NCBI GenBank assembly: GCA_036278735.1
Contig: DASUKM010000005.1
Coordinates: forward strand, 22,604 to 86,603
From: DASUKM01 sp036278735
GTDB taxonomy: Bacteria > Acidobacteriota > Vicinamibacteria > Vicinamibacterales > 2-12-FULL-66-21
DNA: 64,000 bases
Direction: 5' to 3'
A model generated the notes under the pieces. That model searched no databases, was not told the DNA's origin, and worked only from the letters and a program-made list of their open reading frames with translations. Both the position numbers and the translations under genes were made by a program. Positions 15,020 through 24,542 of this stretch are shown piece by piece (within the stretch, counting starts at the first letter, position 1; every line of letters begins with the position of its first letter).

Positions 15020-17298
15020 GCGATCTCCGCGGCCGCCGGCGCGGCCCGTACGGCCAGCGGCAGATCGATGATGAACCGGGTGCCCTGCGGATCGTTGTCC
15101 CCCACCTCGATGGCGCCGCCGTGCTCCGCGACAATGCGCCGGACGATCGCCAGCCCGAGGCCGCTGCCGCGCCGTTTCGTCGAGTAATACGGCATGAACA
15201 GCTTGTCGCGATCGGCGGGCGGAATCCCCGGCCCGTTGTCGGCCACGACGACGCGCGCCACGCCGTTCGACGGGTCGTGCCGCGTTTCCACCTGGATGGC
15301 CGGCGGCTGGCCGTCGGGCCGCAACCCGGCGTGCGCGCCGCCGAGCGCCTCCACCGCGTTGTCGATCAGGTTGATGAGCACGCGGCGGATCTGCTCGACG
15401 TCGAGCCGCACGGCCGGCAGCGCGGGCGCCAGCCGCGGTTCGATCCGGATGTCGCGGAACAATCCCTTGTAGAGCGTCAGCGTGTCGGTCAGCAGCGCGT
15501 TCAGATCGACGGGCGCCGCGCGCGGCGAGGGCATCCGCGCGAACTGCGCGAATTCGTCGACGAGCGCCTTCAGCGATTCCACTTCTCCCACGATCGTCGA
15601 CGTGCACTCCTCGACCAGCGCGCCCGTCGGCGGCGGGGCGCCGCCGAAGTGCCGGCGCATCCGTTCGGCGCAGAGCTGGATGGGGGTCAGCGGATTCTTG
15701 ATCTCGTGCGCGAGCCGCCGCGCGACGTCGCGCCAGGCCGCCACCCGCTGCGTCCGGATCAACGGCGTCACGTCGTCGAACACGAGCACCGTGCCTTCGA
15801 ACGTGCCTTCGCCCGCCACGAGCGCCGTCGCCGCCGCCGCCAGATGCACTTCGCGGCCGTCGCGCGCCAGCGCGATCTCCTGCCCCGCCGGTTCAGCCGA
15901 GCCCGTTTTCACGGAACGCGCGAGCGCGGCGAACGGCTGCAGATCGGCACGCCCGAACACCTCGTCGACGCGGGTGCCGACGACGCCCGGCGCCATGCCG
16001 AGCAGCCGCATGGCGGCCCCATTCATGGTGCTGACGCGCCCGTCGGGCCCGATCGAGACGACGCCGGTCGCGATACGCTCGAGGATCGTCTCGATGTAGC
16101 GGCGGCGCTCGTCGAGCTCGACGTTCTTCCGCTCCAGGTCGTACCGCGAACGTTCGAGCCGTCGCCGGCTCGTGTCCAGTTCCGCCGCCATCGCGTTGAA
16201 CGCTTCGACCAGCGAGCCGAACTCGTCGCGGGTTTCCGCGACAATGCGGTGATCGAGATGGCCGGCGCCGATCTCGCGCGCGCCGGCGGCGAGCATCTGG
16301 ACCGGACGCGTGATCCGCTTGGCCAGGTACAACCCGAGCCAGGTGGCGCTGACGAGAATCAGCAGCGTCATCATCAGGAAGAGCGACAAGTACACGCCCT
16401 CGAGCGGCCGCTTCAGCACCCGGAGCTGCGTGTAGTCTTCGTAGGCTTCGGCGATGCGGCGCGAGTGCAGCGCCAGCGCCGCCGGGAGATAGTCGCTGGC
16501 CACGACGACGCCGATGGGCGCGCCCGAGTGGTCGCGCACCAGCGCGCCGGCACGCACCAGCTCGCCGCCGTCGTCGAGCGGTTCGTGCGCCTGCGTATCG
16601 GTGCTGCCGCCGGCGACGCGCGCCGCGAGGCGATCGGCGGAGGCGCGCAGGTGGCCCCGCGGGAGCGCCGGCGATTCGAGCGCGACGAGCGGCTCGACGT
16701 CGGGCTCGCCGGCCGGGACCGGATGCACCCGGTAGATTTCCAGCATCCCGACGCGCCCCTGCGTCACGTGCGGCTGCGCGGCCGTGCGCAGCGCGTCGAC
16801 TTCACCCCCGGCTAGGGCCCCCCGCGGCAACTCGGCCGCGATGCGCTGCGCCTGGCTCGCGACCGTCGCTTCCCGATCGCGATAGAGCGCCCCGGCCACC
16901 TCGTTGGCCGACGTCAGCACCTCCGAGACCGGCGCCGAGAACCAGCGTTCCGTCGTCTTGCGAATCAGTTCGCTGCCGGCGAGCAGGACCAGGACCGAGG
17001 GCACGATCGTCAGCCCGAGGAGCGCCGCCACGAGCTTCAGGCGAAACCGCGAGAAGGGCAGCCCGCGGCGCCGCTCGACCGCGAGCTTGATCAGATTGCG
17101 CGCGAGGACGAATCCCAGCGCGAGCAGCATCGTGAGGTCCGCGACCGACAGCGCGTACAGCACGACCTCGCTGAGGAAGTCCGGATTGAGCTGCGTGGAT
17201 CGATCGGCCAGCGTCACCATCGCGACCAGGCCGATGCCCAGCAGCAGGATGCCGACCAGGATCAGGCGCGGGTTGTCGCGAAAGGGACGGCGCGCCAT
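15016..17298 (-). CDS. ntrY: NtrY-type membrane sensor histidine kinase
   Basis: This 760-residue kinase has three hydrophobic helices in the first 110 residues, a periplasmic domain, and a further membrane helix (about 270-295). HAMP (RITRPVQMLAAGAREIGAG), PAS, the HisKA box RLAHEIKNPLTPIQL and an HATPase domain (NLIDNAVEAL, DNGPGIP, GSGLGLAIVRRI) follow. The order is that of NtrY. It is expected to phosphorylate the NtrX encoded immediately downstream (4-base overlap). It starts two bases after the nrdR stop. The ATG at 17298 is fixed by that junction. Confidence 0.92.
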   Translation of the reverse strand: MARRPFRDNPRLILVGILLLGIGLVAMVTLADRSTQLNPDFLSEVVLYALSVADLTMLLALGFVLARNLIKLAVERRRGLPFSRFRLKLVAALLGLTIVPSVLVLLAGSELIRKTTERWFSAPVSEVLTSANEVAGALYRDREATVASQAQRIAAELPRGALAGGEVDALRTAAQPHVTQGRVGMLEIYRVHPVPAGEPDVEPLVALESPALPRGHLRASADRLAARVAGGSTDTQAHEPLDDGGELVRAGALVRDHSGAPIGVVVASDYLPAALALHSRRIAEAYEDYTQLRVLKRPLEGVYLSLFLMMTLLILVSATWLGLYLAKRITRPVQMLAAGAREIGAGHLDHRIVAETRDEFGSLVEAFNAMAAELDTSRRRLERSRYDLERKNVELDERRRYIETILERIATGVVSIGPDGRVSTMNGAAMRLLGMAPGVVGTRVDEVFGRADLQPFAALARSVKTGSAEPAGQEIALARDGREVHLAAAATALVAGEGTFEGTVLVFDDVTPLIRTQRVAAWRDVARRLAHEIKNPLTPIQLCAERMRRHFGGAPPPTGALVEECTSTIVGEVESLKALVDEFAQFARMPSPRAAPVDLNALLTDTLTLYKGLFRDIRIEPRLAPALPAVRLDVEQIRRVLINLIDNAVEALGGAHAGLRPDGQPPAIQVETRHDPSNGVARVVVADNGPGIPPADRDKLFMPYYSTKRRGSGLGLAIVRRIVAEHGGAIEVGDNDPQGTRFIIDLPLAVRAAPAAAEIA

Positions 17299-17300
17299 CC

Positions 17301-17759
17301 TCACTCCTTCCCGTTGAGCAGGTCCTTCAGCTCCGACATGAATTCGTTGATGTCGCGGAAGTGCCGGTAGACCGACGCGAAGCGGACGTAGGCCACCTTG
17401 TCGAGCCGCCGCAGCTCGTTCATCACGAAGGCGCCGACCTCCTCGGTGCTCATCTCTTTCTCGGCCTTGTCCTGCAGGGCGGACTCGACGCGGTCGGCGA
17501 CCTTTTCGAGCGACGCGACGCTGACGGGCCGCTTCTCGCACGCTTTCAGGAGCCCCGCGATCAGCTTCTGCCGATCGAAGCGCTCGCGGCTGCCGTCCTT
17601 CTTGATCACCATGTACGGGATCTCGTCGATCCGCTCGTAGCTGGTGAACCGGCGGCCGCAGTCGAGGCACTCGCGCCGGCGGCGGATCACGTCGCCTTCC
17701 TTGCTCTCGCGCGAGTCGACGACCTTGTCGCCCAGGTGCGCGCAGAAGGGGCACTTCAT
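17301..17759 (-). CDS. nrdR: Transcriptional repressor NrdR
   Basis: NrdR represses ribonucleotide reductase genes in response to ATP/dATP. The protein has the N-terminal zinc ribbon (MKCPFCAHLGDKVVDSRE and CLDCGRRFTSYERI) followed by an ATP-cone domain (YMVIKKDGSRERFDRQKL). The length, 152 residues, is standard. The start overlaps the stop of the flippase-like gene by four bases (ATGA). No nrd genes or NrdR boxes were recognised in the window, so its targets lie elsewhere. Confidence 0.97.
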   Translation of the reverse strand: MKCPFCAHLGDKVVDSRESKEGDVIRRRRECLDCGRRFTSYERIDEIPYMVIKKDGSRERFDRQKLIAGLLKACEKRPVSVASLEKVADRVESALQDKAEKEMSTEEVGAFVMNELRRLDKVAYVRFASVYRHFRDINEFMSELKDLLNGKE

Positions 17760-18790
17760 GGCGCCGCTTCCAGTTCGGTCCGGTCGGTCCGCGCCATCTG
17801 CTGCATGCGCCCGAGACTCAAGCCCTGATGCGCCATGAGCGCGATGCCCGCGAGGGTGACGGGCACGAAGGAAATCGCGTGCAGGACGATCGCCGCCCCG
17901 ACGGCGCGATCGGTCGGCACCCCGAAAAAGGCCGTGACCGCGATCTGATACATCGCGTGAAACCCTCCGATCGCCCCCGGCGTCGGCATCGCGACGCCGA
18001 CGACCAGCAGCGTCATCACCAGGAAGGAGCCCAGGTACCCGAACGTCATGTGGAACGCGCGCGACGTGCACCAGATGCCCGCCGCGATCGACAGCCACAG
18101 CGGCACCGAGAGCGCGAGCGACAGCGCGAGCCGCCGCGGCTGCCGCATGACGCCCAGGCCCTGCGCGAACGTCTCGACGAGACCCGCCACGAGGCGCGCC
18201 ATTCGCGCCGGGAGCACGCGCTCCAGGCGGCCCGCCGCGCGGCCGAGCCGCTCGGGGTGGCCGGCGAGCGCGAAGAAGATCGCCAGCCCCGTCAGCGCCG
18301 CCCCGCCCGCCAGCACGCCGCCGAACTCGACCCGCGCGAACAGCACCGGGTCGCCGCCGAGGGCCTGCCGCGCGCTCCACGCCACGAACACCCCGAACAG
18401 CAGCAGCACCGTCAACAGATCCAGCAGCCGTTCGACGACGATCGTCGCAAACGCCGCCGTCGCCGACAGCGCTTCGCGCCGCGCCAGCAGGTACGGCCGC
18501 AGCACTTCTCCCGCGCGGGCCGGCAGCAGAAAGCTCGCCGCAAACCCGATGATCGTCGTCTCGAGCGCCGTGCGAAAGCGCGCGTGGCCGATCGGCGCGA
18601 GCAGATATTGCCAGCGATACGCCCGGATCACGTAGGTCACGGCGGTCGCCGCCAGCGCGAGCAGCAGCAGCGGGAGGCGCGCGCGGCGCGTTTCGTTCCA
18701 AACCCCGGCGACATCCGCATGCCGGAAGAAAAACGCCAGCAGGCCAACCGTCAACAGCAGGATCAGGACCGCCCGGAGTGGAAACCGCAT
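17756..18790 (-). CDS. Lysylphosphatidylglycerol-synthase-TM/UPF0104-like flippase-type membrane protein
   Basis: The 344 residues form about eight membrane helices with the family motifs IRAYRWQYLL near residue 60 and FLLPARAGEVLRPYLL near residue 90. PTPGAIGGFHAMYQ follows in the C-terminal half. This fold is shared by the flippase domain of MprF and by stand-alone proteins thought to move lipids or lipid-linked sugars. The substrate cannot be told from sequence. It leads the operon with nrdR-ntrY-ntrX, and a TATAAT lies 16 bp before its ATG. A longer upstream open frame is rejected because it overlaps purC. Confidence 0.85.
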   Translation of the reverse strand: MRFPLRAVLILLLTVGLLAFFFRHADVAGVWNETRRARLPLLLLALAATAVTYVIRAYRWQYLLAPIGHARFRTALETTIIGFAASFLLPARAGEVLRPYLLARREALSATAAFATIVVERLLDLLTVLLLFGVFVAWSARQALGGDPVLFARVEFGGVLAGGAALTGLAIFFALAGHPERLGRAAGRLERVLPARMARLVAGLVETFAQGLGVMRQPRRLALSLALSVPLWLSIAAGIWCTSRAFHMTFGYLGSFLVMTLLVVGVAMPTPGAIGGFHAMYQIAVTAFFGVPTDRAVGAAIVLHAISFVPVTLAGIALMAHQGLSLGRMQQMARTDRTELEAAP

Positions 18791-18806
18791 GAGCGCCGGT
18801 AGCGGG

Positions 18807-18812
18807 ATTATA
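18807..18812 (-). promoter_or_regulatory. -10 box (TATAAT) of the flippase-nrdR-ntrYX operon
   Basis: A consensus TATAAT followed by CCCGC lies on the minus strand, 16 bp before the ATG. TCGACA sits 19 bp further upstream as a possible weak -35. The predicted leader is about 9 nt. Confidence 0.5.
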
Positions 18813-18929
18813 GCGATATTCCCGCGTGTTCTGTCGAATGACCTCTGCCGCACCGCCGCGAACGCGCTCGCGCGGCTTCGTCCCCTCTCGCGTTTTGATG
18901 TAAGCTGACCGCTCTTCCACGAGGCTCCC

Positions 18930-19895
18930 GTGATCACCACTGCTCCATTGCTCGAGACCCACTTTGCCGGCCTCACGCTGCACGGCCGCGGCAAGGTGCG
19001 CGACATCTACCGCGTCGGCGACGACCTGCTGATCGTCACGACCGATCGCATTTCCGCGTTCGACTACGTCCTCGGTTCCGGCATTCCCGACAAGGGCAAG
19101 GTGCTCAACCAGCTCTCGGCGTTCTGGTTCGACCGGATGGCCACGCTGGTGCCGCACCATGTCCTGACGATCGACGCGGACGCGTTTCCGCCGGCGCTGC
19201 GCCCGCACGCCGACGTGCTGCGCGGCCGGTCGATGCTCGTCCGCCGCACGCGCCCGGTGCCGATCGAATGCGTGGCGCGCGGCTACCTGTCGGGATCCGG
19301 CTGGAAGGAGTACCAGCAGACGGGCCGCGTCTGCGGCATCGAGCTGCCCAAGGGGCTGCGCGAGTCGGATCGGCTGCCCGCGCCGATCTTCACGCCCGCG
19401 ACCAAGGCGGAAAGCGGCCACGACGAGAACATCAGCGCGGATCGCGCCGCCGCGATCGTCGGACGCGATCTGATTACGCGCCTGCGCGACCTGACGCTCG
19501 AGATCTATCGCCGCGGCTGCGCGCACGCCGAATCCAAGGGGATCATCATCGCCGATACCAAGCTCGAATTTGGGCTGGCGCCAGCCAGCCCACATTCGTC
19601 CCGCCGAAGCGCCGAAGGCGCGAAGGCGGACGGCGCGAACTTGATCGGCGACGAGGAGATCGTCCTGATCGACGAGGTCCTGACGCCCGATTCCTCGCGC
19701 TTCTGGCCGAAGGACGAGTACCGGCCGGGGCACGGCGTCCCGAGCTTCGACAAGCAGTACGTGCGCGACTACCTCGAAGAGATTCACTGGAACAAGCAGC
19801 CGCCGGTCCCCTCGCTGCCCGACCCCGTCGTGCAGCGGACCCGCGAGAAGTACGTCGAGGCCTTCCGCCGGCTGAGCGGCGGGGACCTGGCGTAA
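18930..19895 (+). CDS. purC: Phosphoribosylaminoimidazole-succinocarboxamide synthase (SAICAR synthase)
   Basis: PurC joins aspartate to CAIR in purine synthesis. GRGKVRDIYRVGDDLLIVTTDRISAFDYV at residues 19-48, RGYLSGSGWKEY, and TKLEFGL then IDEVLTPDSSRFWP are diagnostic. The start is GTG with GAGG just upstream. It is 321 residues, longer than usual, because about 20 extra residues sit between EFGL and the DEEIVLIDE segment (bases about 19579-19640). These are Ser/Ala/Arg-rich and look like a repeat insertion that keeps the frame. It is probably still active, because the insert falls in a loop beside the metal-binding strand. Confidence 0.95.
   Translation: MITTAPLLETHFAGLTLHGRGKVRDIYRVGDDLLIVTTDRISAFDYVLGSGIPDKGKVLNQLSAFWFDRMATLVPHHVLTIDADAFPPALRPHADVLRGRSMLVRRTRPVPIECVARGYLSGSGWKEYQQTGRVCGIELPKGLRESDRLPAPIFTPATKAESGHDENISADRAAAIVGRDLITRLRDLTLEIYRRGCAHAESKGIIIADTKLEFGLAPASPHSSRRSAEGAKADGANLIGDEEIVLIDEVLTPDSSRFWPKDEYRPGHGVPSFDKQYVRDYLEEIHWNKQPPVPSLPDPVVQRTREKYVEAFRRLSGGDLA
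19579..19640. repeat. In-frame repeat-like insertion within purC
   Basis: A GC-rich segment containing CGCCGAAGCGCCGAAGGCG adds about 20 residues to PurC at a position where family members have a short loop. It has internal repetition of CGAAG/GCGCGAAGGCG. It resembles in style, not exact sequence, the 27-bp repeats inside the kinase at 53821. Confidence 0.5.
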
Positions 19896-19903
19896 GCGGC
19901 GCC

Positions 19904-20113
19904 GTGCGCGACCAACTCGAACGCCTCGTGCAGGAAATGCTCGACCGGGGCGTCCTGTACGAGGATGCGCGCCGCGAGTTCGAGAAGATGTTCATCGCGC
20001 GCGCGCTGCAACGCTGCAAGGGAGGGGTCGGCGAGGCGGCCGACCTGCTCGGGCTGCACCGCAACACCGTGGCGCGAAAGATGTCGGAATACCGCCTGAA
20101 ACGCTCCAGCTAG
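19904..20113 (+). CDS. Small Fis-type helix-turn-helix protein
   Basis: A 69-residue frame starts at GTG eight bases after the purC stop. It encodes an N-terminal helix and a C-terminal HTH of the Fis type (IARALQRCKGGVGEAADLLGLHRNTVARKM), like the DNA-binding tail of NtrC proteins but without AAA+ or receiver domains. Such small proteins may act as nucleoid-associated or enhancer-binding factors. It is probably co-transcribed with purC. It was checked by reading the frame through to its TAG. Confidence 0.75.
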   Translation: MRDQLERLVQEMLDRGVLYEDARREFEKMFIARALQRCKGGVGEAADLLGLHRNTVARKMSEYRLKRSS

Positions 20114-20155
20114 CCTTCCCCTCCGGCTCGACTGGCAGTCCCCCGCCGAGACTGC

Positions 20156-20186
20156 TTGACAAGCCCGCCGGCACTTTCGATACAAT
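20156..20186 (+). promoter_or_regulatory. Sigma-70 promoter of groES-groEL
   Basis: TTGACA (20156-20161) is followed by GATACAAT (20179-20186); spacing is 17 bp to GATACA or 19 bp to TACAAT. The CIRCE operator begins at the end of the -10, so repressor binding would block initiation. Confidence 0.75.
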
Positions 20187-20212
20187 TAGCAGTCGGTCCC
20201 GTTGAGTGCTAA
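20186..20212 (+). promoter_or_regulatory. CIRCE operator (HrcA-binding site)
   Basis: TTAGCAGTC-N9-GAGTGCTAA is the CIRCE inverted repeat with one mismatch (consensus TTAGCACTC). It directly follows the groES promoter, predicting HrcA-mediated heat-shock control. No hrcA gene is in the window. Confidence 0.92.
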
Positions 20213-20297
20213 CCCACGGGAGGCCGTCCGGGACCACCGGCATTCTCGTTACCCCGGTTCATTCACACAACTTCTCTTTGGTGGAGTGGCAAGCGCT

Positions 20298-20612
20298 ATG
20301 GCAACTGCGACGCAAACGTCAGTGAAGATCCGTCCCCTGCACGATCGCGTGATCGTGCAGCGCCTCGAGGAAGGCGAACAGAAGGTGGGCGGCATCATCA
20401 TCCCCGACACGGCGAAGGAAAAGCCGCAGCAGGGCAAGGTGATCGCCGTCGGCAAGGGCAAGGTCGAGAAGGACGGCAAGGTGACCCCGCTCGACGTCAA
20501 GGAAGGGGACACCATCCTCTTCGGCAAGTACTCCGGCCAGGAAATCAAGATGGACGGCGAGGAGTACCTGATCATGCGCGAGGAAGAAATCCTCGGCGTC
20601 GTGACGAAGTAG
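20298..20612 (+). CDS. groES: Co-chaperonin GroES
   Basis: GroES caps the GroEL folding chamber. The 104-residue protein has the mobile loop (EGEQKVGGIIIPDTAKEKPQ) and the C-terminal GEEYLIMREEEILGVV. The ATG at 20298 lies ten bases after GGAG. An in-frame ATG at 20202 is rejected because it is inside the CIRCE element. It is co-transcribed with groEL 53 bp downstream. Confidence 0.98.
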   Translation: MATATQTSVKIRPLHDRVIVQRLEEGEQKVGGIIIPDTAKEKPQQGKVIAVGKGKVEKDGKVTPLDVKEGDTILFGKYSGQEIKMDGEEYLIMREEEILGVVTK

Positions 20613-20665
20613 GCCGGTTCGCCCAGTCGACATCACTCGTGAACTGAACGGAGAGTTTGAAAGTC

Positions 20666-22288
<1,623 letters not shown>

Positions 22289-22433
22289 ATTGCCGATTGG
22301 CGATTGGCGATTGCCGATTGAATTGGCGATGGCCGATTGGCGATTGACGGATTGCCGATTGGGGATTGGATTGACGGATTGCCGATTGGGATTGGCGATT
22401 GGCGATTGGATTTGATTGGCGATTGATGATTGG
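22289..22433. repeat. Degenerate heptamer array (GATTGGC type) downstream of groEL
   Basis: About 145 bp of units such as CGATTGG and CGATTGC run mostly at 7-bp period with occasional insertions (GGATTGA). It starts immediately after the groEL stop. The remaining gap to 22568 contains a decayed GGCCGGGTCTTCAGGATTCGG hairpin copy and no gene. Confidence 0.8.
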
Positions 22434-22568
22434 CCGGCGGGACAGGTTCCCGCCGGCCAATGCTGTTCGTAGGCCGGGTCTTCAGGATTCGGCGACCGCC
22501 CTCCGCGCCCCGCCCCCCGCCCTCTCGCAACTGGACAGAGGCCGACGATCGCGGTAAGTGTACGGGTT

Positions 22569-24530
22569 GTGAAACCGCTGATCCTCGCTCTCTGCGTTCT
22601 CGCCCTCTCGCCGGGTCTGAGCGCCCGACCTGCCCGTCTGACGACCAGCGGCGCCGCGCGTGCGCAGGCGCCGGGGCCGCAGCCCGCGCCGATGCCGGCG
22701 CCCGTCCCTCCACCGCAGGACCGCGCCTATCCGGGGGTCCTCCACCTGACCGTCGACGCGACCGATCTCGATCACCGCATCTTCACCGTGCACGAAACCA
22801 TTCCCGTGCAGACGGCGGGTCCGATGATCCTGCTCTACCCGCAATGGCTGCCGGGCAACCACGCGCCGAATGGGCCGCTGCAGGAGATTGGCGGACTGAT
22901 CTTCCACGCGAATGGCCAGCGGCTGGCGTGGACGCGCGATCCCGTGAACGTCTTCGCCTTCCACATCGACGTCCCGTCGGGCGCGACCGCGGTCGACGCC
23001 GACTTCCAGCGGCTCACGCCGGTCGATGCGCGCGTCGGGCGCATCACGATGACATCGAAGATGATCGACCTCCAGTGGAACGGCGTCGCGCTCTACCCGG
23101 CCGGCTACTTCTCGCGCGACATCACCGTCGCGCCGGCCGTGCGGGTTCCCGACGGATGGCACATCGGCACCGCGCTCGACACGGCCTCGACCAGCGGCAG
23201 CACGACGACGTTCGAGCCGGTGACGTTCAACACGCTGGTCGACTCGCCGCTCTACGCCGGCGAGTACTTCACGCGCTTCGACCTCGATCCCGGCGGCCCC
23301 GCCCCCGTCCACCTCGACGTGATGGCGGACCGGCCCGACCAGCTCGAGGCGTCCAGCGAGGCGCTCGCGGCGCACCGCGCGCTGGTCGATCAGGCGTACA
23401 AGCTGTTCGGCTCGCATCATTACGCGCATTACGACTTCCTGTTTTCGCTGAGCGACGAGCTCGGCGGCAGCGGCCTCGAGCATCACCAGTCCAGCGAAGA
23501 CGGCACCGGCGCCGATTACTTCACCGACTGGAAGGACAGCTTCACCGGCCGCGACCTGCTCGCCCACGAATACACGCACTCCTGGAACGGGAAGTTCCGG
23601 CGGCCCGCCGACCTCTGGACGCCCAACTTCAACGTGCCGATGCGCGACAGCCTGCTCTGGGTCTACGAAGGGCAGACGCAGTATTGGGGCTACGTGCTGG
23701 CCGCGCGCGCCGGCCTGTGGACGAAACAGCAGGCGCTCGACGCGATCGCCGACGTGGCCGCCACCTACGACCACCGCATCGGCCGCACGTGGCGGCAGCT
23801 CGCAGACACGACCAACGATCCGATCGTCGCGAATCGCCGTCCACAGTCCTGGCGGAGCTGGCAGCGCAGCGAAGACTATTACTCGGAAGGGCAGCTGATC
23901 TGGCTCGACGCCGACACGCTGATCCGCGAGCGCTCGAACGGCGCGAAGTCGCTCGACGATTTCGCCCGGAGCTTCTTCGGCATCGACAACGGCAGCGACG
24001 TGACGGTCACCTACACGTTCGACGACGTCGTGAAGGCGCTGAACGCGGTGGTGCCGTACGACTGGGCCACCTTCCTGCACACGCGTCTGCAGGGACACGG
24101 CCCCGGCGCGCCGCTCGACGGCATCACACGCGGCGGATACGGGCTCGTCTACACCGACACGCCGTCCGCGTTCACGCGCGCGAGCGAGCAGCGCCGGCAC
24201 ACGGTGGACCTGACGTACTCGCTCGGCCTTACGGTGTCGCGCGACGCGACGCTGAGCAACGTGCTGTGGGATGGACCCGCCTTCGAGGCGGGACTCACCG
24301 ACGGGGCCAGGCTCCTGTCGGTGAACGGCGCCGCCTACGACGGCGATCTCTTGAAGACGACGGTCACGGCGGCAAAGTCGTCGAAGACCCCCATCGCGCT
24401 CACGGTGCAATCCGGCAACCGGGTCTGGACCGTGCAGATCGCCTATCACGACGGTCTGCGCTATCCGCATCTCGAGCGCGAGCCGAAGACGCCCGCGCGT
24501 CTCGACGAGATTCTGGCGCCGAAACGGTAG
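22569..24530 (+). CDS. M61-family PDZ metallopeptidase (glycyl aminopeptidase type), secreted
   Basis: The GTG start leads into a signal peptide (PLILALCVLALSPGLSARP), so the protein is exported. An N-terminal beta domain is followed by the zinc site HEYTHSWNGK, with HEYTH at residues 333-337 and the third ligand probably in WVYEGQTQYWG. A PDZ-like domain lies near the C-terminus (DGPAFEAGLTDGARLLSVNG). It has 653 residues, typical of M61 enzymes in soil bacteria. It probably trims peptides in the periplasm. The neighbours do not form an operon with it; the next gene is convergent, 12 bp away. Confidence 0.9.
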   Translation: MKPLILALCVLALSPGLSARPARLTTSGAARAQAPGPQPAPMPAPVPPPQDRAYPGVLHLTVDATDLDHRIFTVHETIPVQTAGPMILLYPQWLPGNHAPNGPLQEIGGLIFHANGQRLAWTRDPVNVFAFHIDVPSGATAVDADFQRLTPVDARVGRITMTSKMIDLQWNGVALYPAGYFSRDITVAPAVRVPDGWHIGTALDTASTSGSTTTFEPVTFNTLVDSPLYAGEYFTRFDLDPGGPAPVHLDVMADRPDQLEASSEALAAHRALVDQAYKLFGSHHYAHYDFLFSLSDELGGSGLEHHQSSEDGTGADYFTDWKDSFTGRDLLAHEYTHSWNGKFRRPADLWTPNFNVPMRDSLLWVYEGQTQYWGYVLAARAGLWTKQQALDAIADVAATYDHRIGRTWRQLADTTNDPIVANRRPQSWRSWQRSEDYYSEGQLIWLDADTLIRERSNGAKSLDDFARSFFGIDNGSDVTVTYTFDDVVKALNAVVPYDWATFLHTRLQGHGPGAPLDGITRGGYGLVYTDTPSAFTRASEQRRHTVDLTYSLGLTVSRDATLSNVLWDGPAFEAGLTDGARLLSVNGAAYDGDLLKTTVTAAKSSKTPIALTVQSGNRVWTVQIAYHDGLRYPHLEREPKTPARLDEILAPKR

Positions 24531-24542
24531 GAAGAACGGGGC

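Noticed and set aside
20202..20297. N-terminal extension of GroES from an in-frame ATG
   Set aside because: That ATG lies inside the CIRCE operator and the extra residues are not found in GroES proteins.
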